Below, piece by piece: positions 1 through 11,529 of a DNA stretch of 64,000 bases. The position numbers and the translations under genes are program-made. Numbering within the stretch: position 1 is the stretch's first letter; every line of letters begins with the position of its first letter. The stretch covers positions 39,908,067 through 39,972,066 of the forward strand of contig OX104120.1 of the NCBI GenBank assembly GCA_944474755.1, in the 5' to 3' direction. Under the pieces are notes generated by a model. The model worked only from the letters and a program-made list of their open reading frames with translations. It did no database searches and was not told where the DNA came from. The stretch is from Limnoperna fortunei (lineage: Eukaryota > Mollusca > Bivalvia > Mytilida > Modiolidae).

Positions 1-3000
1 GTTTCCTATTCGTTATCCGAATAGGAAAATGAACCATTTTCCTTTTCGACATTCATTTTCCTTTTCATTATTCAGTTTCCTTTTCGCTTTTCGAATAGGA
101 AAATGAACCATTTTCCTTTTCGACATTCATTTTCCTTGTCGTTATTCAGTTTCCTATTCGTTATCCGTTTCCTTTTCGACATTCATTTTCATTTTCGTTA
201 TTCAGTTTCCTTTTCGCTTTTCAAATAGGAAAATGAACCATTTTCCTTTTCGAAATTCATTTTCTTTTTCGTTATTCAGATTCCTATTCGTTATCCGAAT
301 AGGAAAATGAACCATTTTCCTTTTCGACATTCATTTTCCTTTTCGTTATTCAGTTTCCTTTTCGCTTTTCGAATAGGAAAATGAACCATTTTCCTTTTTG
401 ACATTCATTTTCCTTTTCGTTATTCAGTTTCCTTTTCGATTTTCGAATAGGAAAATGAACCATTTTCCTTTTCGACATTCATTTTCCTTTTCGTTATACA
501 GTTTCCTATTCGTTATCCGAATAGGAAAATGAACCAATTTCCTTTTCGACATTCATTTTCCTTTTCGTTATTCAGTTTCCTTTTCGCTTTTCGAATAGGA
601 AAATGAACCATTTTCCTTTTTGACATTCATTTTCCTTTTCGTTATTCAGATTCCTATTCGTTATCCGAATAGGAAAATGAACCATTTTCCTTTTCGACAT
701 TCATTTTCCTTTTCGTTATTCAGTTTCGTTTTCGCTTTTCAAATAGGAAAATGAACCATTTTCCTTTTCGACATTCATTTTCTTTTTCGTTATTCAGATT
801 CCTATTCGTTATCCGAATAGGAAAATGAACCATTTTCCTTTTCGACATTCATTTTCCTTTTCGTTATTCAGTTTCCTTTTCGCTTTTCGAATAGGAAAAT
901 GAACCATTTTCCTTTTTGACATTCATTTTCCTTTTCGTTATTTAGTTTCCTTTTCGATTTTCGAATAGGAAAATGAACCATTTTCCTTTTCGACATTCAT
1001 TTTCCTTTTCGTTATTCAGTTTCCTTTTCTCTTTTCAAATAGAAAAATGAACCATTTTCCTTTTCGACATTCATTTTCTTTTTCGTTATTCAGATTCCTA
1101 TTCGTTTTCCGAATAGGAAAATGAACCATTTTCCTTTTCGACATTCATTTTCCTTTTCGTTATTCAGTTTCCTTTTCGCTTGTCGAATAGGAAAATGAAC
1201 CATTTTCCTTTTTGACATTCATTTTCCTTTTCGTTATTCAGTTTCCTTTTCGCTTTTCGAATAGGAAAATGAACCATTTTCTCTTTCGACATTCATTTTC
1301 CTTTTCGTTATTCAGTTTCCTATTCGTTATCCGAATAGGAAAATGAACCATTTTCCTTTTCGACATTCATTTTCCTTTTCGTTATTCAGTATCCTTTTCG
1401 CTTTTCGAATAGGAAAATGAACCATTTTCCTTTTTGACATTCATTTTCCTTTTCATTATTCAGTTTCCTTTTCGCTTTTCAAATAGGAAAATGAACCATT
1501 TTCCTTTTCGACATTCATTTTCCTTTTCGTTATTCAGTTTCCTTTTCGCTTTTCAAATAGGAAAATGAACCATTTTCCTTTTCGACATTCATTATCCTTT
1601 TCGTTATTCAGTTTCCTATTCGTTATCCGAATAGGAAAATGAACCATTTTCCTTTTCGACATTCATTTTCCTTTTCGTTATTCAGTTTCCTTTTCGCTTT
1701 TCGAATAGGAAAATGAACCATTTTCCTTTTCGACATTCATTTTCCTTGTCGTTATTCGGTTTCCTATTCGTTATCCGTTTCCTTTTCGACATTCATTTTC
1801 CTTTTCGTTATTCAGTTTCCTTTTCGCTTTTCAAATAGGAAAATGAACCATTTTCCTTTTCGAAATTCATTTTCTTTTTCGTTATTCAGATTCCTATTCG
1901 TTATCCGAATAGGAAAATGAACCATTTTCCTTTTCGACATTCATTTTCCTTTTCGTTATTCAGATTCCTTTTCGCTTTTCGAATAGGAAAATGAACCATT
2001 TTCCTTTTTGACATTCATTTTCCTTTTCGTTATTCAGTTTCCTTTTCGATTTTCGAATAGGAAAATGAACCATTTTCCTTTTCGACATTCATTTTCCTTT
2101 TCGTTATACAGTTTCCTATTCGTTATCCGAATAGGAAAATGAACCAATTTCCTTTTCGACATTCATTTTCCTTTTCGTTATTCAGTTTCCTTTTCGCTTT
2201 TCGAATAGGAAAATGAACCATTTTCCTTTTTGACATTCATTTTCCTTTTCGTTATTCAGATTCCTATTCGTTATCCGAATAGGAAAATGAACCATTTTCC
2301 TTTTCGACATTCATTTTCCTTTTCGTTATTCAGTTTCCTTTTCGCTTTTCAAATAGGAAAATGAACCATTTTCCTTTTCGACATTCATTTTCTTTTTCGT
2401 TATTCAGTTTCCTATTCGTTATCCGTTTCCTTTTCGACATTCATTTTCTTTTTCGTTATTCAGTTTCCTATTCGTTATCCGTTTCCTTTTCGACATTCAT
2501 TTTCCTTTTCGTTATTCAGTTTCCTTTTCGCTTTTCGAATAGGAAAATGAACCATTTTCCTTTTTGACATTCATTTTCCTTTTCGTTATTCAGATTCCTA
2601 TTCGTTATCCGAATAGGAAAATGAACCATTTTCCTTTTCGACATTCATTTTCCTTTTCGTTATTCAGTTTCCTTTTCGCTTTTCAAATTGGAAAATGAAC
2701 CATTTTCCTTTTCGACATTCATTTTCTTTTTCGTTATTCAGATTCCTATTCGTTATCCGAATAGGAAAATGAACCATTTTCCTTTTCGACATTCATTTTC
2801 CTTTTCGTTATTCAGTTTCCTTTTCGCTTTTCGAATAGGAAAATGAACCATTTTCCTTTTTGACATTCATTTTCCTTTTCGTTATTCAGTTTCCTTTTCG
2901 ATTTTCGAATAGGAAAATGAACCATTTTCCTTTTCGACATTCATTTTCCTTTTCGTTATTCAGTTTCCTATTCGTTATCCGAATAGGAAAATGAACCATT

Positions 3001-4205
3001 TTCCTTTTCGACATTCATTTTCCTTTTCGTTATTCAGTTTCCTTTTCGCTTTTCAAATAGCAAAATGACCATTTTCCTTTTCGACATTCATTTTCCTTTT
3101 CGTTATTCAGTTTCCTTTTCGCTTGTCGAATAGGAAAATGAACCATTTTCCTTTTTGACATTCATTTTCCTTTTCGTTATTCAGTTTCCTTTTCGCTTTT
3201 CGAATAGGAAAATGAACCATTTTCCTTTTCGACATTCATTTTCCTTTTCGTTATTCAGTATCCTTTTCGCTTTTCGAATAGGAAAATGAACCATTTTCCT
3301 TTTCGACATTCATGTTCTTTTTCGTTATTCAGATTCCTATTCGTTATCCAAATAGGAAAATGAACCATTTTCCTTTTTGACATTCATTTTCCTTTTCGTT
3401 ATTCAGTTTCCTTTTCGATTTTCGAATAGGAAAATGAACCATTTTCCTTTTCGACATTCATTTTCCTTTTCGTTATTTAGTTTCCTATTCGTTATCCGAA
3501 TAGGAAAATGAACCATTTTCCTTTTCGACATTCATTTTCCTTTTCGTTATTCAGTTTCCTTTTCGCTCTTCGAAAAGGAAAATGAACCATTTTCCTTTTC
3601 GACATTCATTTTCCTTTTCGTTATTCAGATTCCTATTCGTTTTCCGAATAGGAAAATGAACCATTTTCCTTTTCGACATTCATTTTCCTTTTCGTTATTC
3701 AGTTTCCTTTTCGCTTTTCGAATAGGAAAATGAACCATTTTCCTTTTTGACATTCATTTTCCTTTTCGTTATTCAGTTTCCTTTTCGCTTTTCGAATAGG
3801 AAAATGAACCATTTTCTCTTTCGACATTCATTTTCCTTTTCGTTATGTAGTTTCCTATTCGTTATCCGAATAGGAAAATGAACCATTTTCCTTTTCGACA
3901 TTCATTTTCCTTTTCGTTATTCAGTTTCCTTTTCGCTTTTCGAATAGGAAAATGAACCATTTTCCTTTTTGACATTCATTTTCCTTTTCGATATTCAGTT
4001 TCCTTTTCGCTTTTCAAATAGGAAAATGAACCATTTTCCTTTTCGACATTCATTTTCCTTTTCGTTATTCAGTTTCCTATTCGTTATTCAGTTTCCTTTT
4101 CGCTTTTCGAATAGGAAAATGAACTTTTCGACATTCATTTACCTCATCGTTATTCAGTTTCCTTTTCGCTTTTCGAATGGAATGAACTATTTTCCTTTTC
4201 GATAA
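1..4205 (+). repeat. 74-bp satellite array 1
   Basis: About 57 copies of a 74-bp unit run from the window edge to 4205, so the array probably continues to the left. Each unit is built from three direct 19-bp subrepeats, each containing TTCCTTTTCG, followed by a 17-bp segment (GAATAGGAAAATGAACC) that is an inverted copy of the same motif. The junction of the inverted segment with the next unit forms a hairpin, AGGAAAAT / ATTTTCCT around GAACC. Two main variants alternate irregularly: TTCCTATTCGTTATCC and TTCCTTTTCGCTTTTC before GAATAGG. The last units (4100-4205) are degenerate. Open frames inside the array are artefacts of its low stop content. Confidence 0.97.
1611..2410 (+). repeat. 1610-bp offset duplication inside satellite array 1
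   Basis: This block repeats 1-800 at an offset of 1610 bp and shares rare private variants: CCTTGTCGTTATTC (131/1741), a truncated 56-bp unit (TTATCCGTTTCC, 164/1774), GAAATTCATTTTC (252/1862), GTTATACAG (494/2104) and GAACCAATTT (531/2141). 1610 equals 21 full units plus the 56-bp unit, so it is a block duplication and not independent homogenisation. Similarity breaks off near 2411. Confidence 0.85.
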
Positions 4206-5369
4206 TGATTTTCGTTCTAAACATTCTATTTGCATTTTATTTTTTGTATTGGGCGAAAATGCTTAGGTTCAAAACAAATAAATAGACCAATTCCCCATTG
4301 TAAATATGTACTGTTTTCTCCTCGTGGGTAGATCCACACCCGTTACTTAGGAGATGTAGAAGCAACATAAACAAATGTATTTAATCTTGAACCTGTAAAC
4401 AATTTTTTTGCGGGTTTAAATATCAATGCGGCAGGTTTCGCTAGACTCAAATTTAAATTTACAACTGTTGGTAGGTTTTGTAGCGGAGGTAAGGGGTTTT
4501 CTCCGGGCACTATCGCTTGATCTCCCAATAAACTCTTCACGCCACGATAGGTCTGTAAAATTGCTGGAAATGGCCTTAAACACCACTCTCAAACGAACAA
4601 GTAATAGTTTTGTTATAGTATTAACTTAGTAATATTGTAAACACATTTGCGTAACAATAATATTTTATTGTTTGCCAAACTATTACATATAGCACAGTAT
4701 ATTTATTGATATACAGTCAATAAACCAGAGGCATAACTCGTCATATGTAACTCATTAAGTACATTACATACATGGAAACATAACATTTCTACATACAACG
4801 TTCGTGTGATATGTTTTGACCTTTAGGTTACAGGACAGACAATAATAGTTGCTTCTAAATATACTATAAAAAACCTCCCAGGTCTCTGCATTTGAAAAAC
4901 AATTCCAGTATTAACTTTTGTGTGTAAACTCTATACAATAAGATAGTTATAGTTATATTATTGTACTAGTGCAAGACGTTCGAACATTACCTAATATCGT
5001 AATTATCAAAATGCCAAAACTGTAGGAAATTACACAATAATCATATTAATTTTCAAACAAACAACAAATAAATAAATCACAGCAATTCATATAGTCAAAT
5101 AGAACGAAAACTTTAATAAATGTACGATATAAAGTATAGAAAATAATATTTAAAATAAAATGACTGTTGTTTTTTTTTCAAACATAAACCAATATTTATT
5201 TATAATATACACATTACCACTACAGATTACATTCGAATTGGTTTTGCTAAAAAAAAATTTTAAAAGTCTCCCATACGTGATCATGCGCTTCTACCATATA
5301 AACGTCGTTTTATAAAGAAACTCTCAAGTAAATCCACTGGAAATTGTACATAGGTTTCTTAAAGGTTTC
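4206..5369. other. AT-rich stretch between repeats
   Basis: Apart from the SINE-like tail at 4470-4606, this stretch is AT-rich, with poly(A)/poly(T) runs and no coding signal or internal repeat that I can identify. Confidence 0.6.
4470..4606 (+). mobile_element. SINE-like 3' region
   Basis: The stretch contains GGGTTTTCTCCGGGCACT, then CCAATAAACT, ACGCCACGATAG and TTGCTGGAAATGGCC followed by TTAAACACCA. The same ordered motifs recur near 56.2, 56.9, 57.5, 59.4 and 62.8 kb here and match the conserved 3' part of mollusc short interspersed elements as I remember them. No tRNA-like head was found upstream, so this is a 5'-truncated copy. Family assignment is by recall. Confidence 0.6.
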
Positions 5370-6078
5370 ACTCTAGCTGCTACAGTTTTTAAGTTACAGG
5401 ACAAAAATGCTAATTTTATAAAATATTAACATTTAAGGGCAATAACTCTTATAAGGAGTCATCTGACAATTTCAGACAAATTAAGTGAATTTTAGGGCTT
5501 TTAGTACCGATTATTTTTGTTATTAACAGTTTTACTATAGCTGTTACAGAAACAAAACAGAAAATTTCAATAAAAAAATTGCCATTTAGGGGCAATAACT
5601 CATATAAGGATTCATCTGACAATTTCAGACAAATACTGTGAATTGTTGGGCTTTTATTGCTCATTTTTGCTATTTACAAGTGTCCAAGTTATATTGTAAA
5701 TACGAAAAATTTGTCAAAAATCGTCATTAAAGGCCAGTAACTCTTACAGGAGCAATTACACAATTTCGCACTTATAGAAACTATTGTAGACCATTATGTG
5801 CTGATCAATTTGAAGTAACGGTGAGATAATGATCAAAAACGAGCGTTGACATCCATGTTCTTTTTTTAGTAACAGCGGCCATCTTTGTACGTTGATAAAC
5901 ACCCTGGGTACAAATTTTAAACTAGGAACCCTTAGGATGATTGTGGCAAAGTTTAAACAAAATCGGCACAGCAGTTTCAGAGAAGACTTTTGTTAAAGTT
6001 TACGATGGACGACGGACAACAGATGACGGACGCCTAGTTATGCGAAAAGCTCACATGGACCTTTTGTCCATGTGAGCT
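5370..6078 (+). mobile_element. Non-autonomous element with ~150-bp internal repeats and terminal hairpin
   Basis: Three tandem, diverging units (about 153 and 142 bp apart) each carry GGCAATAACTC..ATAAGGA..CATCTGACAATTTCAGA (starts near 5438, 5591 and 5733). They are followed by a unique tail with GGACGACGGACAACAGATGACGG-like Asp/Arg-type triplet runs and a perfect 13-bp hairpin at 6048-6078. No transposase frame is present. The plan (tandem core plus terminal hairpin) is the same as in the much larger array at 33-56 kb, although the sequence is different. Confidence 0.7.
6048..6078. repeat. Perfect terminal hairpin
   Basis: Arms AGCTCACATGGAC and GTCCATGTGAGCT (13 bp, no mismatch) flank the loop CTTTT. 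It closes the element at 5370-6078. Confidence 0.9.
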
Positions 6079-6860
6079 AAAACTGGTGTTTCTTTTGATA
6101 TCAATTGTTGTCCTTAATCCGAAAACCTATGTTTGCTAGGAACTCTGAACCAGAAGATACGTTTCATAATCGGAAGTAAATATCTGTTGATATGAAATGG
6201 TGTCTTAAAAATATACGAGGGGGTGGGCAGCGGGTACTTTTCCCCCTCCCCTCAGATCCTTTCTCCGTACCTACTTTTCCTTTCTTCCTCCACTCTGCTC
6301 ATTTCTTCTTTCCCTCTTTACGCTTCTCCCTATAAACACCCTATTGCAATAGAAAAGGTCCCTAAATTTTGACTCAAAACTGATATAAATTTGGGACATA
6401 AAGCATATAGTGCATACTGTTTTACGAACGAAGCAATCCTCGTAACACATTATCAACTATATTTAACTGTTGTATGGTGACCATTTGTCAAATAAAATAT
6501 TAGGATCATAAATTTTAACCGGGAAATATATGTAATCATGTCACTGAAAGCTATTTTCAATCATAAAACCAGAACTGTTGTCCATATAGACCCATAGTCC
6601 ACCCAGACATGTCACAGTAGTCCACACAAATCTCTAGTCGATTAATCAACAGTTCAAACAGACATATCGTCCAATCTACTCACACTACTAGTACACCACA
6701 ACCCGTAGTCCACATAGACCTAAATGTCCAGAAAATAATAAAGTGTATTCTTAACTACAGTCGATGTTAGAAATTTCGTTGACGTTTTATATGCTATATG
6801 TATTAAACAACTTGAAGAATGTGTGTAATTCAAGAACCTATAAATCAAATACATCAAGTT
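6079..6860. other. No gene seen
   Basis: The stretch includes a pyrimidine-rich run (about 6240-6330) and a patch rich in AGTCCAC/ATAGACC words (6585-6735). I see no exon signals or known repeat. Confidence 0.5.
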
Positions 6861-6868
6861 ATATTAGT

Positions 6869-8505
6869 ATGAAAGGCCGTTCATGTCAAAAACTCTATAA
6901 ACTAATGCGTTAAAATTTAACGCGTTAAAATCGATTTTAACGCGTTAAGGTATTCGTACCACAATTGACCAGGTGATCATATTTGGTGTCCCGGAAGTCT
7001 ATTGTTCTTACTTAGTATGCTATTTTCCCAATAGACATCAGTATGTGGTTATTATTTAATGAAATAATTGTTTGTACGCATTTTGAGAGGGTAGCGAGCC
7101 GTGTTCTACAGGTAAATCTTTTTTGGGAGTCTTTTTTTACGTGCGTGGTTAGAAACACAGCGGGTCGAACCTTCCCCTGTTTCGTTGGAAAATTTAGCGA
7201 TTTTCATGCAAAATTTGGGCAAAAATCATCAAATGATAGTCGTTGAACCCCCCTTCCTCCATGGACCCCTTTAAAAAAAATCCTTGGTCCGTACCTGGAA
7301 AATAATGTAGATATATGTTTAAAACATATAGCTGACATACGTCAGATGTACGTTGGATACATGTCTTAATTTTGCCTTTGTATGATCATAATAAATGCAT
7401 GTCATATTTATTGAAAAAAAAAATTCTGTTACCAGTGATAGAACGATATATTATTAATACGGATAAGCTTAGGACCGATCATTGAACCTGAAGCGAGGGC
7501 TTGGTTTTTTTCTTTAAAAATGCCGTTTTGAATCTGATTTGAAAAAATTACACGAAAATGAAAGATTATCTCAAAATTACAGAAGAACCAGCTACATTTG
7601 CATTGGATTAATATGACCTATTAGAGCTTACGGCTATATTATAGCTTAAATCTAATATAAATCTTATATAAATTAAAAAACGACATCGAAATCCCAAATG
7701 GATGCTGAACGTATGATTGTGTATTATAAATCGTAAAAAACCGTAATAATAGATCAAAAAATAGAAGGAACGCATCATATTCAGTACATTAAAAATAAAC
7801 GAATAAACTACCTGCCGTACCGATTGCTCGCAATTTTTTTTACTCGACTCGCTACCCGCCGTTTTAGCGTACAGACATTACTTTTGTCCCTTATATAGTC
7901 AATTTTTGATTTTTTTTCGTAAAAAAAACAACATGGTATCTTTAATTACTATCCTAATCGTAAATTCATTTTAATGTTGCATACGACATTACTAAATAGG
8001 TTTTTGTACTCATGATGACGTTTTATTTTTACCTGTGCTCCCTAGCCGCCGTACAGTTGCTCGGAACCCACCAACCCGATGTACAGATTCCTATAGGTTG
8101 AATTAAGTGTCATTATTCTGTACATGAACATTTTGGATAAGTAAGAGACAATTAAAGTTTTTAACGCGTTAAAAGCGTGTTTAACAAATTAACGCGTTAA
8201 AATAACTGGATAAAATAGTGTTTGCTGACCATCAATAGTACATAATGTTTAACGCGTTAAATGCTATTTTATCGCGTTAAATTTCAAATATATGACACTT
8301 CTTGCCAACTAAATCTACAACTTACGGGTTAAATTCGACGACTTAAATTTCGTTTATGTCGAATGTTATATTATTTTCTTTGATTCGGTTTGGTGTTATA
8401 TTTAACGCGTTAAAATAATTTTAACGCGTTAATAGTAGTTTTTACGCGTTAAAAGAACATTTAACGCGTTAGTTTATAGCGTTTTTGACATGAACGCCCT
8501 TTCAT
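6869..8505. mobile_element. 1637-bp TIR transposon relic with TTAACGCGTTAA palindromes
   Basis: The ends are 46-bp terminal inverted repeats (6869-6914 and 8460-8505) differing at 3 positions and starting ATGAAAGG. They are flanked by a perfect 8-bp direct repeat ATATTAGT (6861-6868 and 8506-8513), a target-site duplication. Just inside the ends are clusters of the perfect palindrome TTAACGCGTTAA (6917, 6937, 8161, 8189, 8249, 8402, 8421) plus near copies (6904, 8269, 8441, 8461). There is no transposase-length frame, so it is a non-autonomous copy. An 8-bp duplication is typical of hAT and P-type elements among others, but the terminal bases do not match a superfamily I can name. The palindromes are plausible subterminal transposase-binding sites (inference). 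Confidence 0.88.
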
Positions 8506-8513
8506 ATATTAGT

Positions 8514-9364
8514 CCCAGTGTAAATAACGACTTTGAATTACCAGATATTGACTTAATGTCAGTCGTTATGCTTGATACGTATTTCGAGATGGCAAAAAAT
8601 ATTAAATATATTCCCATACTCTATAATAAATGTTTCACTTTTATACGAAAATAATAGATTTTTGCACTTTATACAGTTTGCCTGGTAATTACATGTACCT
8701 GGATTCAGCTGAATAATCGTGTAATAATCTATAGTCAATGCAATACCGGCGATACACCAATGAGCTATACACCACCTCCGCCTCGTTTTCACCAAATGTC
8801 GTACGTACACTACACATATAACAAAACAAACCACTTTACTCCAGGTTCACTATTACCAGTTTAATCTGCCACATGTTTTATATATAACAAAAATGGAAAA
8901 CATAGTCTCGACTACTGCAATTAATCGGACCAGAGACCAATTCCACTCGGGCTAATACACTTTAGAATTATAGTCCTTCCGGACCATTGAACGGACACCC
9001 CACTGATTCACTAAGTGGCATTCTTAAGTTAAATGTTCAGGTAGATACACAAAATTTAATACACAAGCCGAAGATCGAGTTTGGTACTAATGTATTAGAA
9101 GATTAATATCACTTCGTTTTAGTTTTTCCTACGTATAGAGGGGTTTATCAGTTGCGTATCTCTCGCTGCATGTGCGCTGCCATTAGTCACGTGGTGCGTC
9201 AGCCAATAGTATTCACGAATAAATTGCTCGTGCTATTCTGATTATCAATAATAAACACAGGTAAAAGTATATATTATATTTATGTATTTTTTGCTTTTTA
9301 TATGGCTAGCTGAGGGAAGTACAAGGATAGTGGTAGTGATTCTTGTGCAGCAAATAGTTTTACA
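8514..9364. other. Unassigned stretch
   Basis: No clear feature. A short plus-strand open segment around 8715-8860 (it includes MSYTPPPPRFHQMSYVHY) has only weak splice context and I do not call it an exon. Confidence 0.4.
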
Positions 9365-11280
9365 AAAGATAGGACTAATTGTTCAAGAACAATCAGAAAG
9401 GTCTTTCCCAGATTCCTGTAAGAATTTCTGTAATTTTTTCGTCAGATGTTGTTTTAAACTTGACTACATAGTTTGCTGGGCCATTTTTTTTAAGTGAAAT
9501 AGATTATTTCTCTGGTCCTAAGTAAAACAATACATGGTTGTCATGAACTTTTGTGGCCGTTGCTAAGAACAAAATGCCACTTCTGGTTATAAAATGACAT
9601 ATTTCAGTAAAGTACATCACCCTTATTTAAAAAATATATGGCTGCTAAGGACTTTTTGTAATGGTAACTTTGTTGCTATGTTATGACCTTGACCCGTAAC
9701 TTTTGAAAATGGCCTCAAATTGAAGGCTTGATCATGTTAAACCTATATGTTTAATATAATATCTCCAACCGTTTTCAAGTTGTATGCAAAAAACTGATTA
9801 ACCGAAATGAGTCAAGGGCTCGAACTCGAAAACGGTTCATGGAACAGTTTCGGACCGATGTATCAAATGAGGGTCTTGATGGGAGGAGTATTTTTGCCAT
9901 TTATTGTCTTATATCTTTTATACTTTTATAGTAATGATAACAAGATTGGAGGCCTAAGGTCGAGGTCATTTCTGAACTTTGACTTTGATATTTTCTTTAT
10001 GGGCATGTTACATGATTACAAAGGTGTTTTCGAATTACGGTTTTTGTGATACGCGTAGTCCTTGAAACATTCAATGGATACCGCTCACCTTCGCTAGTCA
10101 GAAATTTTTTGCCAAATATGTCATAAAGTTGTCTCAAAAGTTCCTTAACATTTGTCACTTTTCAGTTTTGTTGTATCTCTTATAGTTCCAGAGATTACGC
10201 CACAACAATGTTTTCGGTGTTTGGGCAGATATCTCTGTAAAGAAAAATGTTTCGATTTCTCAGGGTGAATTCTGAAAAGACTTTCAGTGCCAAAACTTGT
10301 CGCGAAAGACTAAAATGATATGTCGCCTACTGTTTAAACTGTTTGGTTTTGAAAGTTGGCGGAAAAAAAGTGATAGGTCTAATTGTTCAAGAACAATTCC
10401 TGTAAGAAATGCCATATAACATATTTCAGTAAATTGCATCATCCTGATTAAAAAATATGTAGTTGCTAAGCCTTTTTGTAATCGTTACGTTGTTGCTATG
10501 GTATGACCTTGACCCGTAACCTTTAGAAATGTCTTGACTTGGGGATCATATTAAACCTATATGTTTACTATATTATCTCGAACCGTTTTTAAGTTGTATG
10601 CAAAAAACTGATTAACCGAAATGAGTCAAGGGCTCAAACTCGAAAAACGGTTCATCACACAGTTTCGGACAAAATGTATCAAATGAGGGTCTTGATGAGA
10701 AGAGTATTGTTGCCTTTTATTGTCTTCTTCTATGTTTTATAGTTTTTGAGTTGTAATGATAACACGATTCCACGCCTAAGGTCGAGGTCACATCTGAACT
10801 TTGACTTTTGAGATTTTATGTAAGAACATGTCACAGGACGACAAATAGTGAAGACCTTTCATGATTTCGACTAGTGGTTTGTGAGTTTTGTGATAAGCGG
10901 AGACCCTGAAACATTTAAGGGATATAGCTCGCCTCCGCTAGCCAGAATTTTTTTTCCAAATTATGTCATAAAGTTGTCTAAAAAGTTCCTTAACATTTGT
11001 CACTTTTCAGTTTTCTTGTATCTGTTATAGTTCCAGAGATTACGCGATACCAAGGTTTTCGGTGTTTGGGCAGATAACTCTGTAAAGAAAAATATTTCGG
11101 TTTAACAGGGTAAATTCCGAATAGACTTTCAGTGACCAAAACTTGTCGCGAAATACCAAAATGATATGTCGCGTACTCTTAAAACTGTTTGGTTTGAAAG
11201 TTGGCGGGGAACAAAGAACAAAGAAAAATAATCCGAACAAAAACAATAAGGTCTTCCCACTGGAAGTGGTAAAGACCTTA
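9365..11280 (+). mobile_element. Tandemly duplicated element with GGTCTT..AAGACC hairpin end
   Basis: Two diverged copies lie head to tail (about 9365-10371 and 10372-11280, offset 824-845 bp). Shared landmarks are TAATTGTTCAAGAACAAT, TATGACCTTGACCCGTAAC, AAAAAACTGATTAACCG, ATGAGTCAAGGGCTC, and ACTTGTCGCGAAA followed by ATGATATGTCGC. The second copy ends in GTTGGCGG..CAATAAGG and a hairpin at 11248-11279 (AAGGTCTT..AAGACCTT). The tail layout (TGACCTTGACC, GTCGCGAAA, GTTGGCGG, hairpin, TAAT) matches the E3/E7-E11 units at 36-56 kb, so this is an older solo relative of that family. Open frames inside are not conserved between copies. Confidence 0.72.
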
Positions 11281-11343
11281 ATAATCGCCGTAAATTAAAC
11301 GAATGAAAGCTATCTGTTTGTGATTTACTTGCACAAAAACATG

Positions 11344-11447
11344 TAGTCCGAGAATCCTTAGCCGTTTAACGCTTTTTTAGACTTTCATCGGGACGTGGGA
11401 ACATCAAAGTCTAAAAAAGCGTTGGACGGCAGAGGATTCTCGGACTA
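11344..11447. repeat. 104-bp imperfect palindrome (foldback MITE)
   Basis: The left arm begins TAGTCCGAGAATCC and the right arm ends GGATTCTCGGACTA. The arms are about 45 nt with roughly 6 mismatches and include the shared block CGCTTTTTTAGACTTT. The spacer is about 14 nt around GGGACGTGGG. Confidence 0.85.
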
Positions 11448-11529
11448 AAAACATTAAGACTGTGCTTTTTTGATTTTATACAAACTGCATACATGAATGC
11501 CCTTAAACGATGAAATGAGGGTTCAGTAG

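Noticed and set aside
2361..2567. Open frame in satellite array 1 (and 3969-4205; 20506-20691 and 21264-21740 in array 2)
   Set aside because: The frames exist because the 74-bp unit lacks stops in some phases. The peptide is just repeated Phe/Ser-rich satellite translation. Only the last 25 codons of 21740-21666 are considered separately.
8559..8860. Minus-strand 91-codon frame and overlapping plus-strand PPPP-containing stretch
   Set aside because: Both strands open, acceptor and donor weak, no domain; evidence is insufficient to call either.
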